A stretch of DNA of 64,000 nt from Superficieibacter sp. HKU1. GTDB lineage: Bacteria; Pseudomonadota; Gammaproteobacteria; Enterobacterales; Enterobacteriaceae. Within the stretch, counting starts at the first letter, position 1; every line of letters starts with the position of its first letter. Shown here one piece after another: positions 24,874-33,357 of the stretch. The position numbers and the translations under genes were made by a program. A model generated the notes under the pieces. The model had not been told where the DNA came from, ran no database searches, and saw only the letters and a list, made by a program, of their open reading frames with translations. Where the stretch lies: NCBI RefSeq assembly GCF_029319185.1, contig NZ_CP119754.1, forward strand, positions 1,860,001 to 1,924,000, read 5' to 3'.

Positions 24874-25806
24874 ATGACCTATTTTGAACCGCACTATCCG
24901 CGCGACCTGCGAGGCTATGCCGGACAACCGCCGCATGCCCAATGGCCCGGCCAGGCCCGGATTGCCGTCCAGTTTGTGCTGAACTATGAAGAGGGATCGG
25001 AAAATCACATTCTGCATGGCGACGCTGGCTCTGAACAATTTCTCTCCGATATCATCGGTGCCGCCAGCTATCCCGACCGCCACATGTCAATGGATTCGCT
25101 GTATGAGTACGGTAGCCGCGCCGGGTTCTGGCGCATCCACAATGCGTTCAGCGCGCGCGGCCTGCCGCTGACCGTTTTTGGCGTGGCGATGGCGCTGGCG
25201 CGACATCCTGACATCGTTGAGGCCATTAAAAGCGCAAACTACGACGTGGTAAGCCACGGCTGGCGCTGGATCCATTATCAGAATCACGATATTGAGACGG
25301 AGCGTGAGCATCTGCACAAGGCGGTGCAGGTATTAACCGATCTTTTCGGCAAAGCGCCTACCGGCTGGTATACCGGGCGCGACAGCCCGAACACCCGGCA
25401 ACTGGTGGTTGAGCACGGCGGATTTGATTACGATAGCGACTACTATGGCGACGATCTGCCCTTCTGGACCGAAGTGGAGTGCGGTAACGGTTCACGCAAA
25501 CCCCACTTGATCGTCCCTTATACCCTCGACGCCAACGATATGCGCTTCGCCACCGCGCAGGGCTTCAACACCGCCGAGCAGTTTTATACCTATCTGAAGG
25601 ACAGTTTTGATGTGCTTTATGAGGAGGGGGAAAGCGCGCCAAAAATGATGTCCATCGGGATGCACTGCCGCCTGTTAGGCCGCCCCGGCCGTTTTCGCGC
25701 GCTCCAGCGCTTCCTTGATTATATTCAGCAGCACGATCGCGTCTGGATCTGCACCCGCCAGCAGATTGCCGATCACTGGCGTCAGGTTCATCCCTTTCAA
25801 AAATGA
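24874..25806 (+). CDS. hpxB: Allantoinase HpxB (polysaccharide deacetylase-like, PuuE type)
   Basis: Opens the allantoin ring to allantoate. It belongs to the metal-independent PuuE family, not the AllB amidohydrolase family. It has 310 residues: FEPHYPRDLRGYAGQPPHAQWPGQARIAVQFVLNYEEGSE at the N-terminus, VVSHGWRWIHY and GWYTGRDSPNTRQLVVEHGGFDYDSDYYGDDLPFW, all typical PuuE segments. The ATG is preceded by GGGAGAGGGGA; an ATG six codons earlier inside that site is rejected. Third gene of hpxSAB. Confidence 0.9.
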   Translation: MTYFEPHYPRDLRGYAGQPPHAQWPGQARIAVQFVLNYEEGSENHILHGDAGSEQFLSDIIGAASYPDRHMSMDSLYEYGSRAGFWRIHNAFSARGLPLTVFGVAMALARHPDIVEAIKSANYDVVSHGWRWIHYQNHDIETEREHLHKAVQVLTDLFGKAPTGWYTGRDSPNTRQLVVEHGGFDYDSDYYGDDLPFWTEVECGNGSRKPHLIVPYTLDANDMRFATAQGFNTAEQFYTYLKDSFDVLYEEGESAPKMMSIGMHCRLLGRPGRFRALQRFLDYIQQHDRVWICTRQQIADHWRQVHPFQK

Positions 25807-25841
25807 AGATCGTGCCCGGACGCTGCGCCGGGCAGATCGGA

Positions 25842-26228
25842 TCACCGCATCAGACTGACCTGCGCCGCCACGATGCGCCAGCCGTCAGGAAAGCGCACCC
25901 AGGTTTGCTGCTGGCGGCCAGGAGCATCGCTGCCTTCACGGGTAAATTCGGTGCTGCATACCGCATAGTCTTCGCCAAAGGTGGTGATTTGCGTATGGCG
26001 TAACGTGCGTTGCAATCCGGCGGCGGGGCGTGCCGCGCGAAATGCGCGTATGTCGTCAATGCCGTAGAGATTTTCCCCGGCACCCAGGCGCACCGTGCGG
26101 GCGTCGTGCCAGAAGAGCTCATCGAGCACGTCGATATGGTTGTTCACCAGCGCGTCTTCATAGCGATAAAACGCCGCGGTAACCTCAGCGACAACCTGTG
26201 GACGATTAATGTCATCCCGAATCATCAT
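25842..26228 (-). CDS. hpxZ: HpxZ, NTF2-like (SnoaL/DUF3225) protein
   Basis: Cone-fold protein of 128 residues; catalytic or accessory role not established. The N-terminus MIRDDINRPQVVAEVTAAFY, the core YEDALVNNHIDVLDELFWHD and the C-terminal TWVRFPDGWRIVAAQVS are as in the structurally known K. pneumoniae HpxZ. Its ATG overlaps the hpxY stop (ATGA), making it the last gene of hpxWXYZ. Similar proteins accompany AtzE-like amidases elsewhere, so it probably acts with HpxXY late in the pathway. That is inference. Confidence 0.87.
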   Translation of the reverse strand: MMIRDDINRPQVVAEVTAAFYRYEDALVNNHIDVLDELFWHDARTVRLGAGENLYGIDDIRAFRAARPAAGLQRTLRHTQITTFGEDYAVCSTEFTREGSDAPGRQQQTWVRFPDGWRIVAAQVSLMR

Positions 26229-27622
26229 ACTTTCTCCAGTGCAGGACGGGCATCGGTAATGCCGCAGGCTTCCAGCACGCGGGCGGCGCGCAGGCAGGCT
26301 TGTTCATTAAACGGCGCGGCAATCAGTTGCAGGCCAATCGGCAATCCGCCAGCCGTGCGCAGCGGCACCGAGGCGACCGGCAGGCCGAGAAACGATATCG
26401 GCTGCGTCAGCATCCCCATGCTGGCGCGTACCGGAAGCATCTGGCCGTTAATCTCCATCGTTTGCTCGCCAATCCGCGTGGCGCAACGCGGTGTCGCGGG
26501 CGCGATCAGCACATCCGCGTGGGCGAACAGCGTCTTAAACGCCTCCCGCGCATGACGGCGAAAACGCTGGGCCTGGATATACCACGCCGACGGGATCATC
26601 GCTCCCGCCAGCAGGCGCTCGCGGGAGTGCGGCTCGATGCGATGCGGTTCCCGGCGCAGCGCAGGAAGGTACTGGTTGCCGCCCTCAGCAGCGCTGATAA
26701 TAAACGCCGCCGAACGGGAAAGTTCCGCCTGCGAAAATACCAGTTCCTCAGTGGCATCAAGCGCGCGCGCGGCGCGGCTGACGGCTTCCCTGGCATCGTT
26801 ATCGCACCAGGCGGTAAAATAGCCGCCCAGCACCGCACAGCGCAGCCCTTCCAGCCCCTGTGTCAGCAGGGTGGAGACGGGAGCATGAGGCGTATCGGCC
26901 TGAAAGGCGTCGCGGGGATCGCGCCCTTGCAGGGCGTCATACACTGCCGCAAGATCCTCAACCCGGCGGGCGAAAGGACCGATATGATCAAGGCTTGGCA
27001 CAAACGGATGGCTTCCGGCGCGGGAGAGGCGACCAAAGGTCGGCTTTAGTCCGAAGATCCCGCACAGCGAGGCCGGGACGCGTATGGAACCGTTGGTGTC
27101 GCTGCCGAGCGCAAAGTGCACCAGCCCGGCGGCGACGGCGGCGGCGGAACCACCCGACGATCCACCCGCAATGCGCGTTACATCATGCGGATTACGCGTC
27201 GCGCCGTAATGGCTGTTTTCAGTGGTAAAGCCGTAGGCATAGGCGTCCATGTTCACCATGCCCGTCAGCATCCCGCCTGCGCTGTGCAACTGGCGCACCG
27301 CCCAGCTATCTGCGGTTGCCGCCGGGCGATCGCTAAACAGTTCTGCACCCGCAAGGGTCGTCTGTCCGGCCACGTCAAACAGGTTTTTCACGGCGTAAGG
27401 AATGCCGGCCAGCGGCGGTAGCGGCTGCCTGGCCCGGCGCAGGGTATCAATCGCGTCCGCCTCCGCCAGCAGGCGTGATTCGGTGACGGCGGTCCACGCG
27501 TTGATCTGCGGATTAACGCGCGCGATGGACGCCAGCGTCTGTCGGGCAATCTCGCGGGCGCTGAGATCCCCCGTTACCAGCGCCTGACGGATGTCGCTAA
27601 TATGCATGTCTTGCAGCTTCAT
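26225..27622 (-). CDS. hpxY: HpxY, amidase-signature hydrolase (AtzE-like)
   Basis: Amidase-family enzyme, 465 residues, related to AtzE (the 1-carboxybiuret hydrolase catalytic subunit). The Ser-cisSer-Lys triad is visible: K79 (YAVKNLFD), S155 (GGSSGGSAAAVAAG) and S179 (GSDTNGSIRVPAS). The real substrate is unknown; a ureido or oxalurate-type compound made by HpxJ is a reasonable guess. It overlaps hpxX upstream and hpxZ downstream by four bases each. AGGAG precedes the ATG. Confidence 0.87.
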   Translation of the reverse strand: MKLQDMHISDIRQALVTGDLSAREIARQTLASIARVNPQINAWTAVTESRLLAEADAIDTLRRARQPLPPLAGIPYAVKNLFDVAGQTTLAGAELFSDRPAATADSWAVRQLHSAGGMLTGMVNMDAYAYGFTTENSHYGATRNPHDVTRIAGGSSGGSAAAVAAGLVHFALGSDTNGSIRVPASLCGIFGLKPTFGRLSRAGSHPFVPSLDHIGPFARRVEDLAAVYDALQGRDPRDAFQADTPHAPVSTLLTQGLEGLRCAVLGGYFTAWCDNDAREAVSRAARALDATEELVFSQAELSRSAAFIISAAEGGNQYLPALRREPHRIEPHSRERLLAGAMIPSAWYIQAQRFRRHAREAFKTLFAHADVLIAPATPRCATRIGEQTMEINGQMLPVRASMGMLTQPISFLGLPVASVPLRTAGGLPIGLQLIAAPFNEQACLRAARVLEACGITDARPALEKV

Positions 27623-27807
27623 GCTTTATAGACTCCTGCAATCTCCAGACGGTCATCAACAGGGAAAGCCATCAGCGGTTCGGCCATGGCGGCAATCCGG
27701 CTGAACTGCAACCGCAGCTCCGCGCGGCGCTCATCATCCAGTTCCACGTTCAGGATCTGCGTCATCTGCGCCAGATAGGCGTCCCATTCACAGGGTTGGT
27801 TATTCAT
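27619..27807 (-). CDS. hpxX: HpxX, small AtzG-like (DUF4089) subunit
   Basis: A 62-residue protein (MNNQPCEWDAYLAQMTQILN...VYKA) resembling AtzG-type small subunits, which clamp AtzE-like amidases as GatC does GatA. The strong GAGGAGAAAAT site, the position between hpxW and hpxY and the four-base overlap with hpxY all argue it is real despite its size. It lies nine bases downstream of hpxW. Confidence 0.83.
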   Translation of the reverse strand: MNNQPCEWDAYLAQMTQILNVELDDERRAELRLQFSRIAAMAEPLMAFPVDDRLEIAGVYKA

Positions 27808-27816
27808 ATTTTCTCC

Positions 27817-29400
27817 TCAAAAACCGGCGGCGGAGCCGTTGCTGCGGGGATCGAAGGCCCCTTCAATCAGGCCGTTGGGATGACGGACTATCGCGCCAGC
27901 GTGGCCCATGGCTTCGCTGAAATGCGCCAGCATATCTATCTCATGACCCGCTTCCCGCAGGCGGGTGACCGTCTGCGGCGAAAAACGGCCTTCCAGTTTT
28001 AACGTGTCCGAGCTTTGCCCCCAGGTGCGCCCCAGTAGCCAGCGCGGACGGCTAATGCTCTCCTGCAACGGCGCGCCCTGTATCACGTAGCGGGTAAAAA
28101 GGGCCGCCTGAGTTTGCGGCTGGCCGTCGCCGCCCATCGAACCGTAAACCATCACCCGTCCATCGCTCAGGCGCGCCGCGGCGGGGTTGAGCGTATGAAA
28201 CGGCTGTTTTCCTGGCGACAGCGCCAGCAGATGGGCTGGGTCGAGGCTGAACGACGCGCCGCGGTTTTGCCAGACGATGCCGGTATCCGGGAGAACCACG
28301 CCGCTGCCGAATTCGTGATAAATGCTCTGAATAAAAGAAACCGCCAGCCCGCTTTCATCCACCACGCCCATCCAGACCGTATCGCCCGGTCCTTTTCCGC
28401 GACCCCACGGCGCAGCCTGGCGATCGTCAATGTGCCGGGACAGGGCGCTCAGCGCGTCGGGCTCCAGCAGGCGTTGAATATCGGTATTCAGATGACGCGG
28501 ATCGGTGATATGGGCATCGCGCAGGCCAAAGGCCAGCTTAGTGGCTTCGACGATACGGTGTAGCGTGGTGGCCTCATCGGCATCGGCCATATCAGGACGG
28601 TCGGTGATGCCGAGGATAGCCAGAGAGACCAGTCCCTGAGTGGGCGGTGCCAGATTCCACACGTCGCCGTGGGTATGTCGCAACCGGAGCGGCGTTGTGC
28701 GACGGGCGCGATGCTGGTGTAAATCCGCCAGGGTGATGGGCAGGCCGTACTGCGCCATGCCGTTTGCCAGGCATTCCGCCAGCGGACCGCGGTAAAAACT
28801 GTCCAGCCCCTCGTCGGCCAGCCGCTTCAGGGTGGAGGCCAGCGCGGGCTGGCGAAAGCGGCTTCCGGCCAGCGGGGCCGCGCCTTCCACCAGCCAGGTT
28901 TCAGTAAAACCCGGCACATCGCGCAGTTCCGCCAGTTTGTCGACGGTGGCGTTGGCCTGAGACGCGGTAACCGGCATTCCGTTTTCGGCATAGCCAATGG
29001 CATCGGCAAGCAGACGGCGCAGCGGCAGCGCCCGACCGGTGAGCGACTGCGATAAGCTGAGCGCATCGTCCCAGCCGCTCACGGTGCCCGCGACGGTCAG
29101 GGCGGCGCGCGGGCCGCGATGGGGGATCTGCGACACATCGCGGTAGGCTTCCGGCGTCGCCAGCGATCCCGCCGCGCCGCTGGCGTCAATAGCAACAGGC
29201 TCGCCCTCCGGCGGCACGATAAGCCAGAAGCCGTCGCCGCCCAGCCCGTTCATATGCGGGTAGACCACCGCGATGGTTGCGGCAGCGGCGACCATCGCCT
29301 CTATAGCGCTGCCGCCTTCGCGCAGGATCGCCAGCGCGCTTTGGCTGGCAAGATGATGGGGGGCTACCACCATCCCGCTTGTCGATACGTTACTCTGCAT
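27817..29400 (-). CDS. hpxW: Oxamate amidohydrolase HpxW (gamma-glutamyltransferase-like)
   Basis: N-terminal nucleophile hydrolase releasing ammonia from oxamate to give oxalate. It has 527 residues with no signal peptide, unlike periplasmic GGT. NGLGGDGFWLIV and DASGAAG match the large-subunit core. Autocleavage should occur before T341 in GPGDTVWMGVVDESG, giving the new N-terminal nucleophile; GSMGGDGQPQTQAALF is the conserved small-subunit glycine segment. GAGG precedes the ATG. First gene of hpxWXYZ, behind a sigma54 element and an NtrC-like site, divergent from hpxU. Confidence 0.88.
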   Translation of the reverse strand: MQSNVSTSGMVVAPHHLASQSALAILREGGSAIEAMVAAAATIAVVYPHMNGLGGDGFWLIVPPEGEPVAIDASGAAGSLATPEAYRDVSQIPHRGPRAALTVAGTVSGWDDALSLSQSLTGRALPLRRLLADAIGYAENGMPVTASQANATVDKLAELRDVPGFTETWLVEGAAPLAGSRFRQPALASTLKRLADEGLDSFYRGPLAECLANGMAQYGLPITLADLHQHRARRTTPLRLRHTHGDVWNLAPPTQGLVSLAILGITDRPDMADADEATTLHRIVEATKLAFGLRDAHITDPRHLNTDIQRLLEPDALSALSRHIDDRQAAPWGRGKGPGDTVWMGVVDESGLAVSFIQSIYHEFGSGVVLPDTGIVWQNRGASFSLDPAHLLALSPGKQPFHTLNPAAARLSDGRVMVYGSMGGDGQPQTQAALFTRYVIQGAPLQESISRPRWLLGRTWGQSSDTLKLEGRFSPQTVTRLREAGHEIDMLAHFSEAMGHAGAIVRHPNGLIEGAFDPRSNGSAAGF

Positions 29401-29435
29401 AAGGCATCCTCATGAGCGAAAGAGCTCCTGACGTT

Positions 29436-29450
29436 GCAAAAGCTGTTCCA
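29436..29450 (-). promoter_or_regulatory. sigma54 promoter of hpxWXYZ
   Basis: Minus strand TGGAAC-AGCTT-TTGC has one mismatch to the consensus. The predicted start near 29,424 leaves 24 bases to the hpxW ATG. Confidence 0.65.
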
Positions 29451-29493
29451 CATCTGAATAAAAAGTTTCAGCCAGTGGGCTAACAGGATTTTT

Positions 29494-29510
29494 TGCACGA
29501 CGGGTCTGCA
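29494..29510. promoter_or_regulatory. NtrC-like site upstream of hpxW
   Basis: The 17-base dyad TGCAG-N7-GTGCA (read on the minus strand) matches the NtrC consensus arms in 9 of 10 positions. It is centred about 75 bases upstream of the predicted hpxW start. Confidence 0.5.
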
Positions 29511-29563
29511 TTGTGAAAGCGTTTAGCGATATAGTGCGGTGAAACGAAAGTTACAGAGGTGAT

Positions 29564-30403
29564 ATGCAACAGCTTGATGAACGACTAAAAGAGCAGTATG
29601 CCGCTCTGACGCCGCAGGAACAGCGCGTGGCCGATTTTATTTTCGATCACTTCGACGATCTCATTAGCTATAACAGTGCCGAACTGGCAACGCTGAGCGG
29701 GGTATCGAAAGCAACGGTGAGCCGTCTGTTCAGGCGGCTGGGCTACGAAAAATATAAGGATATGCGCGATGAGCTGCGTACCCTGCGCCAGAGCGGCATG
29801 CCGCTGACCGATAACCGCGATGCGGTGCAGGGCAATACGCTGCTGGCGCGCCATTATAAACAGGAGATGGCGAACCTGACCCAGTGGGTCAACGCCCTGG
29901 ATGCACAGCACTTTGCTGACGCGATAGCCAGCATGGTTGCCTCGCGGCGCATTATCATTATCGGCATGCGTAACGCCTATCCCGCCGCGTTACACCTGCG
30001 TCAGCAGTTGCTGCAGGCGCGCGGACAGGTACTGGTACTGCCGCAGCCGGGACAAAGCCTGAGTGAAGAACTGGTGGATCTCACGGCTGACGATCTGGTG
30101 GTCGTGATGGCCTTTCGTCGTCGCCCGCGCATTATTCGCCCGTTATTACAGCAGCTTCAGACTAACCGTATTCCGGTATTGCTGATGTGCGAACCGCAGG
30201 CGCACAGCCTGTTTCCGCTCACGCGCTGGCAGCTCTGCGCGCCGCTGGACAGCGTATCGGCGTTTGATAGTTACGCCGCGGTTAACAGCCTGATTAACCT
30301 GCTGGCTAACGCGCTGCTGCATGGCATTCTCGATAAAGGCCGTCCGCGCATTCATGATATCGCCACGCTCTATCAGCAACTCGACGAACTGGAGCAACGA
30401 TAA
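29564..30403 (+). CDS. hpxU: RpiR-family regulator HpxU
   Basis: Repressor type with an N-terminal HTH_6 domain (LTPQEQRVADFIFDHFDDLISYNSAELATLSGVSKATVSRLFRRLGY, residues 15-62) and a C-terminal SIS domain (residues about 125-260). It has 279 residues. In K. pneumoniae HpxU is the RpiR-type repressor of the allantoate genes. It stands between divergent hpxWXYZ and hpxJK, the expected place. AGAGGTGAT precedes the ATG. Confidence 0.87.
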   Translation: MQQLDERLKEQYAALTPQEQRVADFIFDHFDDLISYNSAELATLSGVSKATVSRLFRRLGYEKYKDMRDELRTLRQSGMPLTDNRDAVQGNTLLARHYKQEMANLTQWVNALDAQHFADAIASMVASRRIIIIGMRNAYPAALHLRQQLLQARGQVLVLPQPGQSLSEELVDLTADDLVVVMAFRRRPRIIRPLLQQLQTNRIPVLLMCEPQAHSLFPLTRWQLCAPLDSVSAFDSYAAVNSLINLLANALLHGILDKGRPRIHDIATLYQQLDELEQR

Positions 30404-30424
30404 TGGGGCGTCAGGCTGGTGCTT

Positions 30425-30441
30425 TGCCTTATTCTGGTGCA
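30425..30441. promoter_or_regulatory. NtrC-like site upstream of hpxJK
   Basis: Minus strand TGCACCA-GAA-TAAGGCA matches TGCACYANNNTRGTGCA except for two bases. A second half site (GCACCA) lies directly beside it at 30,418-30,423. It is about 140 bases upstream of the predicted hpxJ start. Confidence 0.4.
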
Positions 30442-30547
30442 TTAACAGAACCGCACATTAGCGCCTTATCGCCTGCCTGCTCCCCGAAATACGTTCATTT
30501 CCCGCTATCGTGGCGTTTTCACCGTGGCGCAGCGGGTGAGTCTTATC

Positions 30548-30562
30548 TGGCACATTAGTTGC
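30548..30562 (+). promoter_or_regulatory. sigma54 promoter of hpxJK
   Basis: TGGCAC-ATTAG-TTGC is a perfect consensus sigma54 element. Transcription would start near 30,574, giving an unusually long leader of about 130 bases before hpxJ. That leader carries a short inverted repeat TCAGG/CCTGA but no reading frame with a good ribosome site. Confidence 0.8.
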
Positions 30563-30703
30563 AAATGTCTATTTATAGAATCTTTTGTTTCACGCTAACG
30601 TAACGGGACACTCGCCGACCAACATCAGGGCTGCGCCTGACCGCCAGGAACATCATGAGGCGGCTCACCCGGGCGCGGCCTTATTAAACTAAAGGAACGT
30701 CAT

Positions 30704-31945
30704 ATGGATATCGCTCAATTTCCGCAAATTAATCCACCGCAGCGCCTGCTGATGGGACCCGGACCGATTAATGCCGATCCGCGCGTGCTGCGCGCGATGT
30801 CGAGCCAGCTTATTGGTCAGTACGATCCGGCGATGACCCACTATATGAATGAGGTCATGGCGCTGTACCGCGGCGTATTTCGCACTGAAAATCGCTGGAC
30901 GATGCTGATTGACGGCACCTCGCGCGCCGGTATTGAGGCGATCCTTATTTCCGCCATTCGTCCGGGCGATAAAGTGCTGGTGCCGGTGTTTGGCCGCTTT
31001 GGACATCTGCTGTGCGAAATCGCCCGCCGCTGCCGGGCGGAGGTGCATACCATCGATGCGCCGTGGGGCGAGGTATTCACCCCGGATCAGATAGAGGACG
31101 CCATCAAACGGGTGCGTCCGCGCCTGCTGCTGACGGTGCAGGGCGATACGTCGACCACTATGCTGCAACCGCTGGCGGATCTGGGCGAGATTTGCCGTCG
31201 TCATGACGTGTTGTTCTACACCGATGCGACCGCTTCGCTGGGCGGCAACGTGCTTGAAACCGACGCCTGGCAGCTGGACGCCGTCTCGGCAGGAATGCAG
31301 AAATGTCTCGGCGGCCCGTCCGGCACCTCGCCCATCACCCTGAGCGCACGGATGGAGGAAGCCATTCGCCGCCGCAAATGCGTGGAAGAGGGTATCCGCA
31401 CCGATGCACATCGTGATGGCGTTGATGAAATGGTCTACTCCAACTATTTCGATCTCGGCATGGTGATGGATTACTGGGGACCGGAGCGTCTCAATCACCA
31501 TACGGAAGCCACCTCGGCGCTTTTCGGCGCACGTGAATGCGCACGCCTTATCCTTCAGGAAGGGCTGGATAACGGCATTGCGCGTCACAAGCTGCACGGC
31601 GATGCTCTCCTGAAAGGTATTCAGGCGATGGGGCTGGAAACGTTCGGCGATCTGAAGCACAAGATGAACAATGTGCTGGGCGTGGTTATCCCCTCCGGCG
31701 TCAACGGCGACCAGGTGCGTAAGCTGATGCTGGAGGATTTCGGCATTGAAATCGGCACCTCGTTTGGCCCGCTGCACGGCAAAGTGTGGCGCATCGGCAC
31801 GATGGGCTATAACGCGCGCAAAGATTGCGTGATGACCACCCTCAGCGCGCTGGAGTCGGTATTAAACTACCTGAAGTTTCCCACCCTGCAGGGCGCAGCA
31901 ATGCAGGCGGCATGGGATCATTATCGCAGCGAGGCGTCACAATGA
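30704..31945 (+). CDS. hpxJ: Ureidoglycine aminotransferase HpxJ
   Basis: PLP-dependent class V aminotransferase converting ureidoglycine to oxalurate with a keto-acid acceptor. It has 413 residues. Start INPPQRLLMGPGPINADPRV is the alanine:glyoxylate/PucG family signature; PLP binds K200 in SAGMQKCLGGPSGTSP; the phosphate loop is in LIDGTSRAGIEA. AAAGGAACGTCAT precedes the ATG. It overlaps hpxK by four bases (ATGA). Confidence 0.9.
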   Translation: MDIAQFPQINPPQRLLMGPGPINADPRVLRAMSSQLIGQYDPAMTHYMNEVMALYRGVFRTENRWTMLIDGTSRAGIEAILISAIRPGDKVLVPVFGRFGHLLCEIARRCRAEVHTIDAPWGEVFTPDQIEDAIKRVRPRLLLTVQGDTSTTMLQPLADLGEICRRHDVLFYTDATASLGGNVLETDAWQLDAVSAGMQKCLGGPSGTSPITLSARMEEAIRRRKCVEEGIRTDAHRDGVDEMVYSNYFDLGMVMDYWGPERLNHHTEATSALFGARECARLILQEGLDNGIARHKLHGDALLKGIQAMGLETFGDLKHKMNNVLGVVIPSGVNGDQVRKLMLEDFGIEIGTSFGPLHGKVWRIGTMGYNARKDCVMTTLSALESVLNYLKFPTLQGAAMQAAWDHYRSEASQ

Positions 31946-33198
31946 GTGTGTCAGCTTCCCTGAAGATGGCTATTCAGCCAGCGGCGCGGGTCATGGCGCG
32001 CGCCGACGAGCTGGCGGCAATTAGCGAAGCGCCGGACGCGCTGACCCGGGTCTATCTTTCCTCCCAGCATCTGCAGGCTAATCAGCGGGTGGGCGAGTGG
32101 ATGCGCCAGGCGGGAATGACCGTCTGGCAGGACAGCGTTGGCAATATCTGTGGACGCTACGAGGGCGAGCAGGAAGGCGCGCAGGCAATTTTATTAGGTT
32201 CGCATCTGGATACCGTGCGTAACGCCGGGCGCTACGACGGCATGCTGGGCGTACTGACCGCCATTGAAGTGGTGCACAGCCTGCATCAGCAGGGTAAACG
32301 GCTGGCGAAAGCCATTGAAGTTGTCGGTTTTTGTGATGAAGAAGGCACGCGCTTCGGCATCACGCTATTAGGCAGCCGCGGCCTGACCGGCACCTGGCCC
32401 GACGGCTGGCTGGCGCAAACGGATGCGAACGGTATCAGCGTGGCACAGGCGATGGTGGATGCGGGGCTTGACCCGGCGCGAATCCACCTTGCCGCCCGCC
32501 GGACGGAAGAGTTTGCCGCCTACCTTGAGCTTCACATTGAACAAGGCCCCTGTCTTGAACAGGAAGGACTGGCGCTGGGCGTGGTCAGGGCAATTAACGG
32601 CGCGCGCCGTCTGAACTGCCGCTTTACCGGAGAGGCGGGGCACGCGGGAACGGTGCCTATGCACCACCGCAAAGACGCGCTGACCGCCGCTGCCGAGTGG
32701 GTGATGGCGGTGGAAAGCACCACCTGCCAGCGAGGCGGCAATTTGGTTGCTACGGTAGGAACCCTGAACTGTGCGCCCGGCGCGGTGAACGTGATCCCCG
32801 GCGAGGTCACGCTGACGCTGGACATCCGCGGACCTGAAGATGCGCCGCTGGATGCGCTGTTAGAGGATCTGCTGGCGCAGGCGCAGGAAATAGCTGCCCG
32901 CCGGCACATGCACTTTAGCGCGCAGGCGTTTTACCGCATCGCCGCCACGCCGTGCGATGCGCGCCTGCAGGCGCTGCTTGCCGACGCGGTCACCAGGGTG
33001 CAGGGGCGGGCGTTGCACCTGCCGAGCGGCGCGGGACACGACGCCATCGCTATCGCTGAACGCTGGCCGACAGGCATGCTGTTTGTGCGCTGTCGGGGCG
33101 GGATCAGCCACCATCCGGCTGAATCCGTTAACGTCGACGATGTCGCGCTGGCAATAAACGCGTTCACCGGGACGGTTGAGACGCTGGCGGAACGTTAA
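31942..33198 (+). CDS. hpxK: Allantoate amidohydrolase HpxK
   Basis: M20-family metalloenzyme hydrolysing allantoate to ureidoglycine with loss of ammonia and CO2. It has 418 residues. Metal ligands are in LLGSHLDTVRNAGRYDGMLG (His, Asp), FCDEEGTRFG (Glu), LELHIEQGPCLE and the C-terminal GAGHDAIAIAE. The start at MSVSASLKMAIQ is chosen from the ATGA overlap with hpxJ. It ends the purine block. Confidence 0.9.
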   Translation: MSVSASLKMAIQPAARVMARADELAAISEAPDALTRVYLSSQHLQANQRVGEWMRQAGMTVWQDSVGNICGRYEGEQEGAQAILLGSHLDTVRNAGRYDGMLGVLTAIEVVHSLHQQGKRLAKAIEVVGFCDEEGTRFGITLLGSRGLTGTWPDGWLAQTDANGISVAQAMVDAGLDPARIHLAARRTEEFAAYLELHIEQGPCLEQEGLALGVVRAINGARRLNCRFTGEAGHAGTVPMHHRKDALTAAAEWVMAVESTTCQRGGNLVATVGTLNCAPGAVNVIPGEVTLTLDIRGPEDAPLDALLEDLLAQAQEIAARRHMHFSAQAFYRIAATPCDARLQALLADAVTRVQGRALHLPSGAGHDAIAIAERWPTGMLFVRCRGGISHHPAESVNVDDVALAINAFTGTVETLAER

Positions 33199-33357
33199 CC
33201 AGCCCTATTAATCCGGCGCAGAGAGTTTGCTCTATAAGCGTTTTCGACCACACTGTATTTGACAGGGAGTGTTTTTCAGCCCTTCTGCAAACGGTACGCG
33301 CCTGCCAGCGCGCCGACTTCCTGCAAACAGATGATCGTAAACTTCGGACAAACACTC

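Noticed and set aside
30689..31777. A 362-codon minus-strand frame over hpxJ
   Set aside because: hpxJ has full catalytic motifs, a promoter and coupling to hpxK; the opposite frame has no family features.
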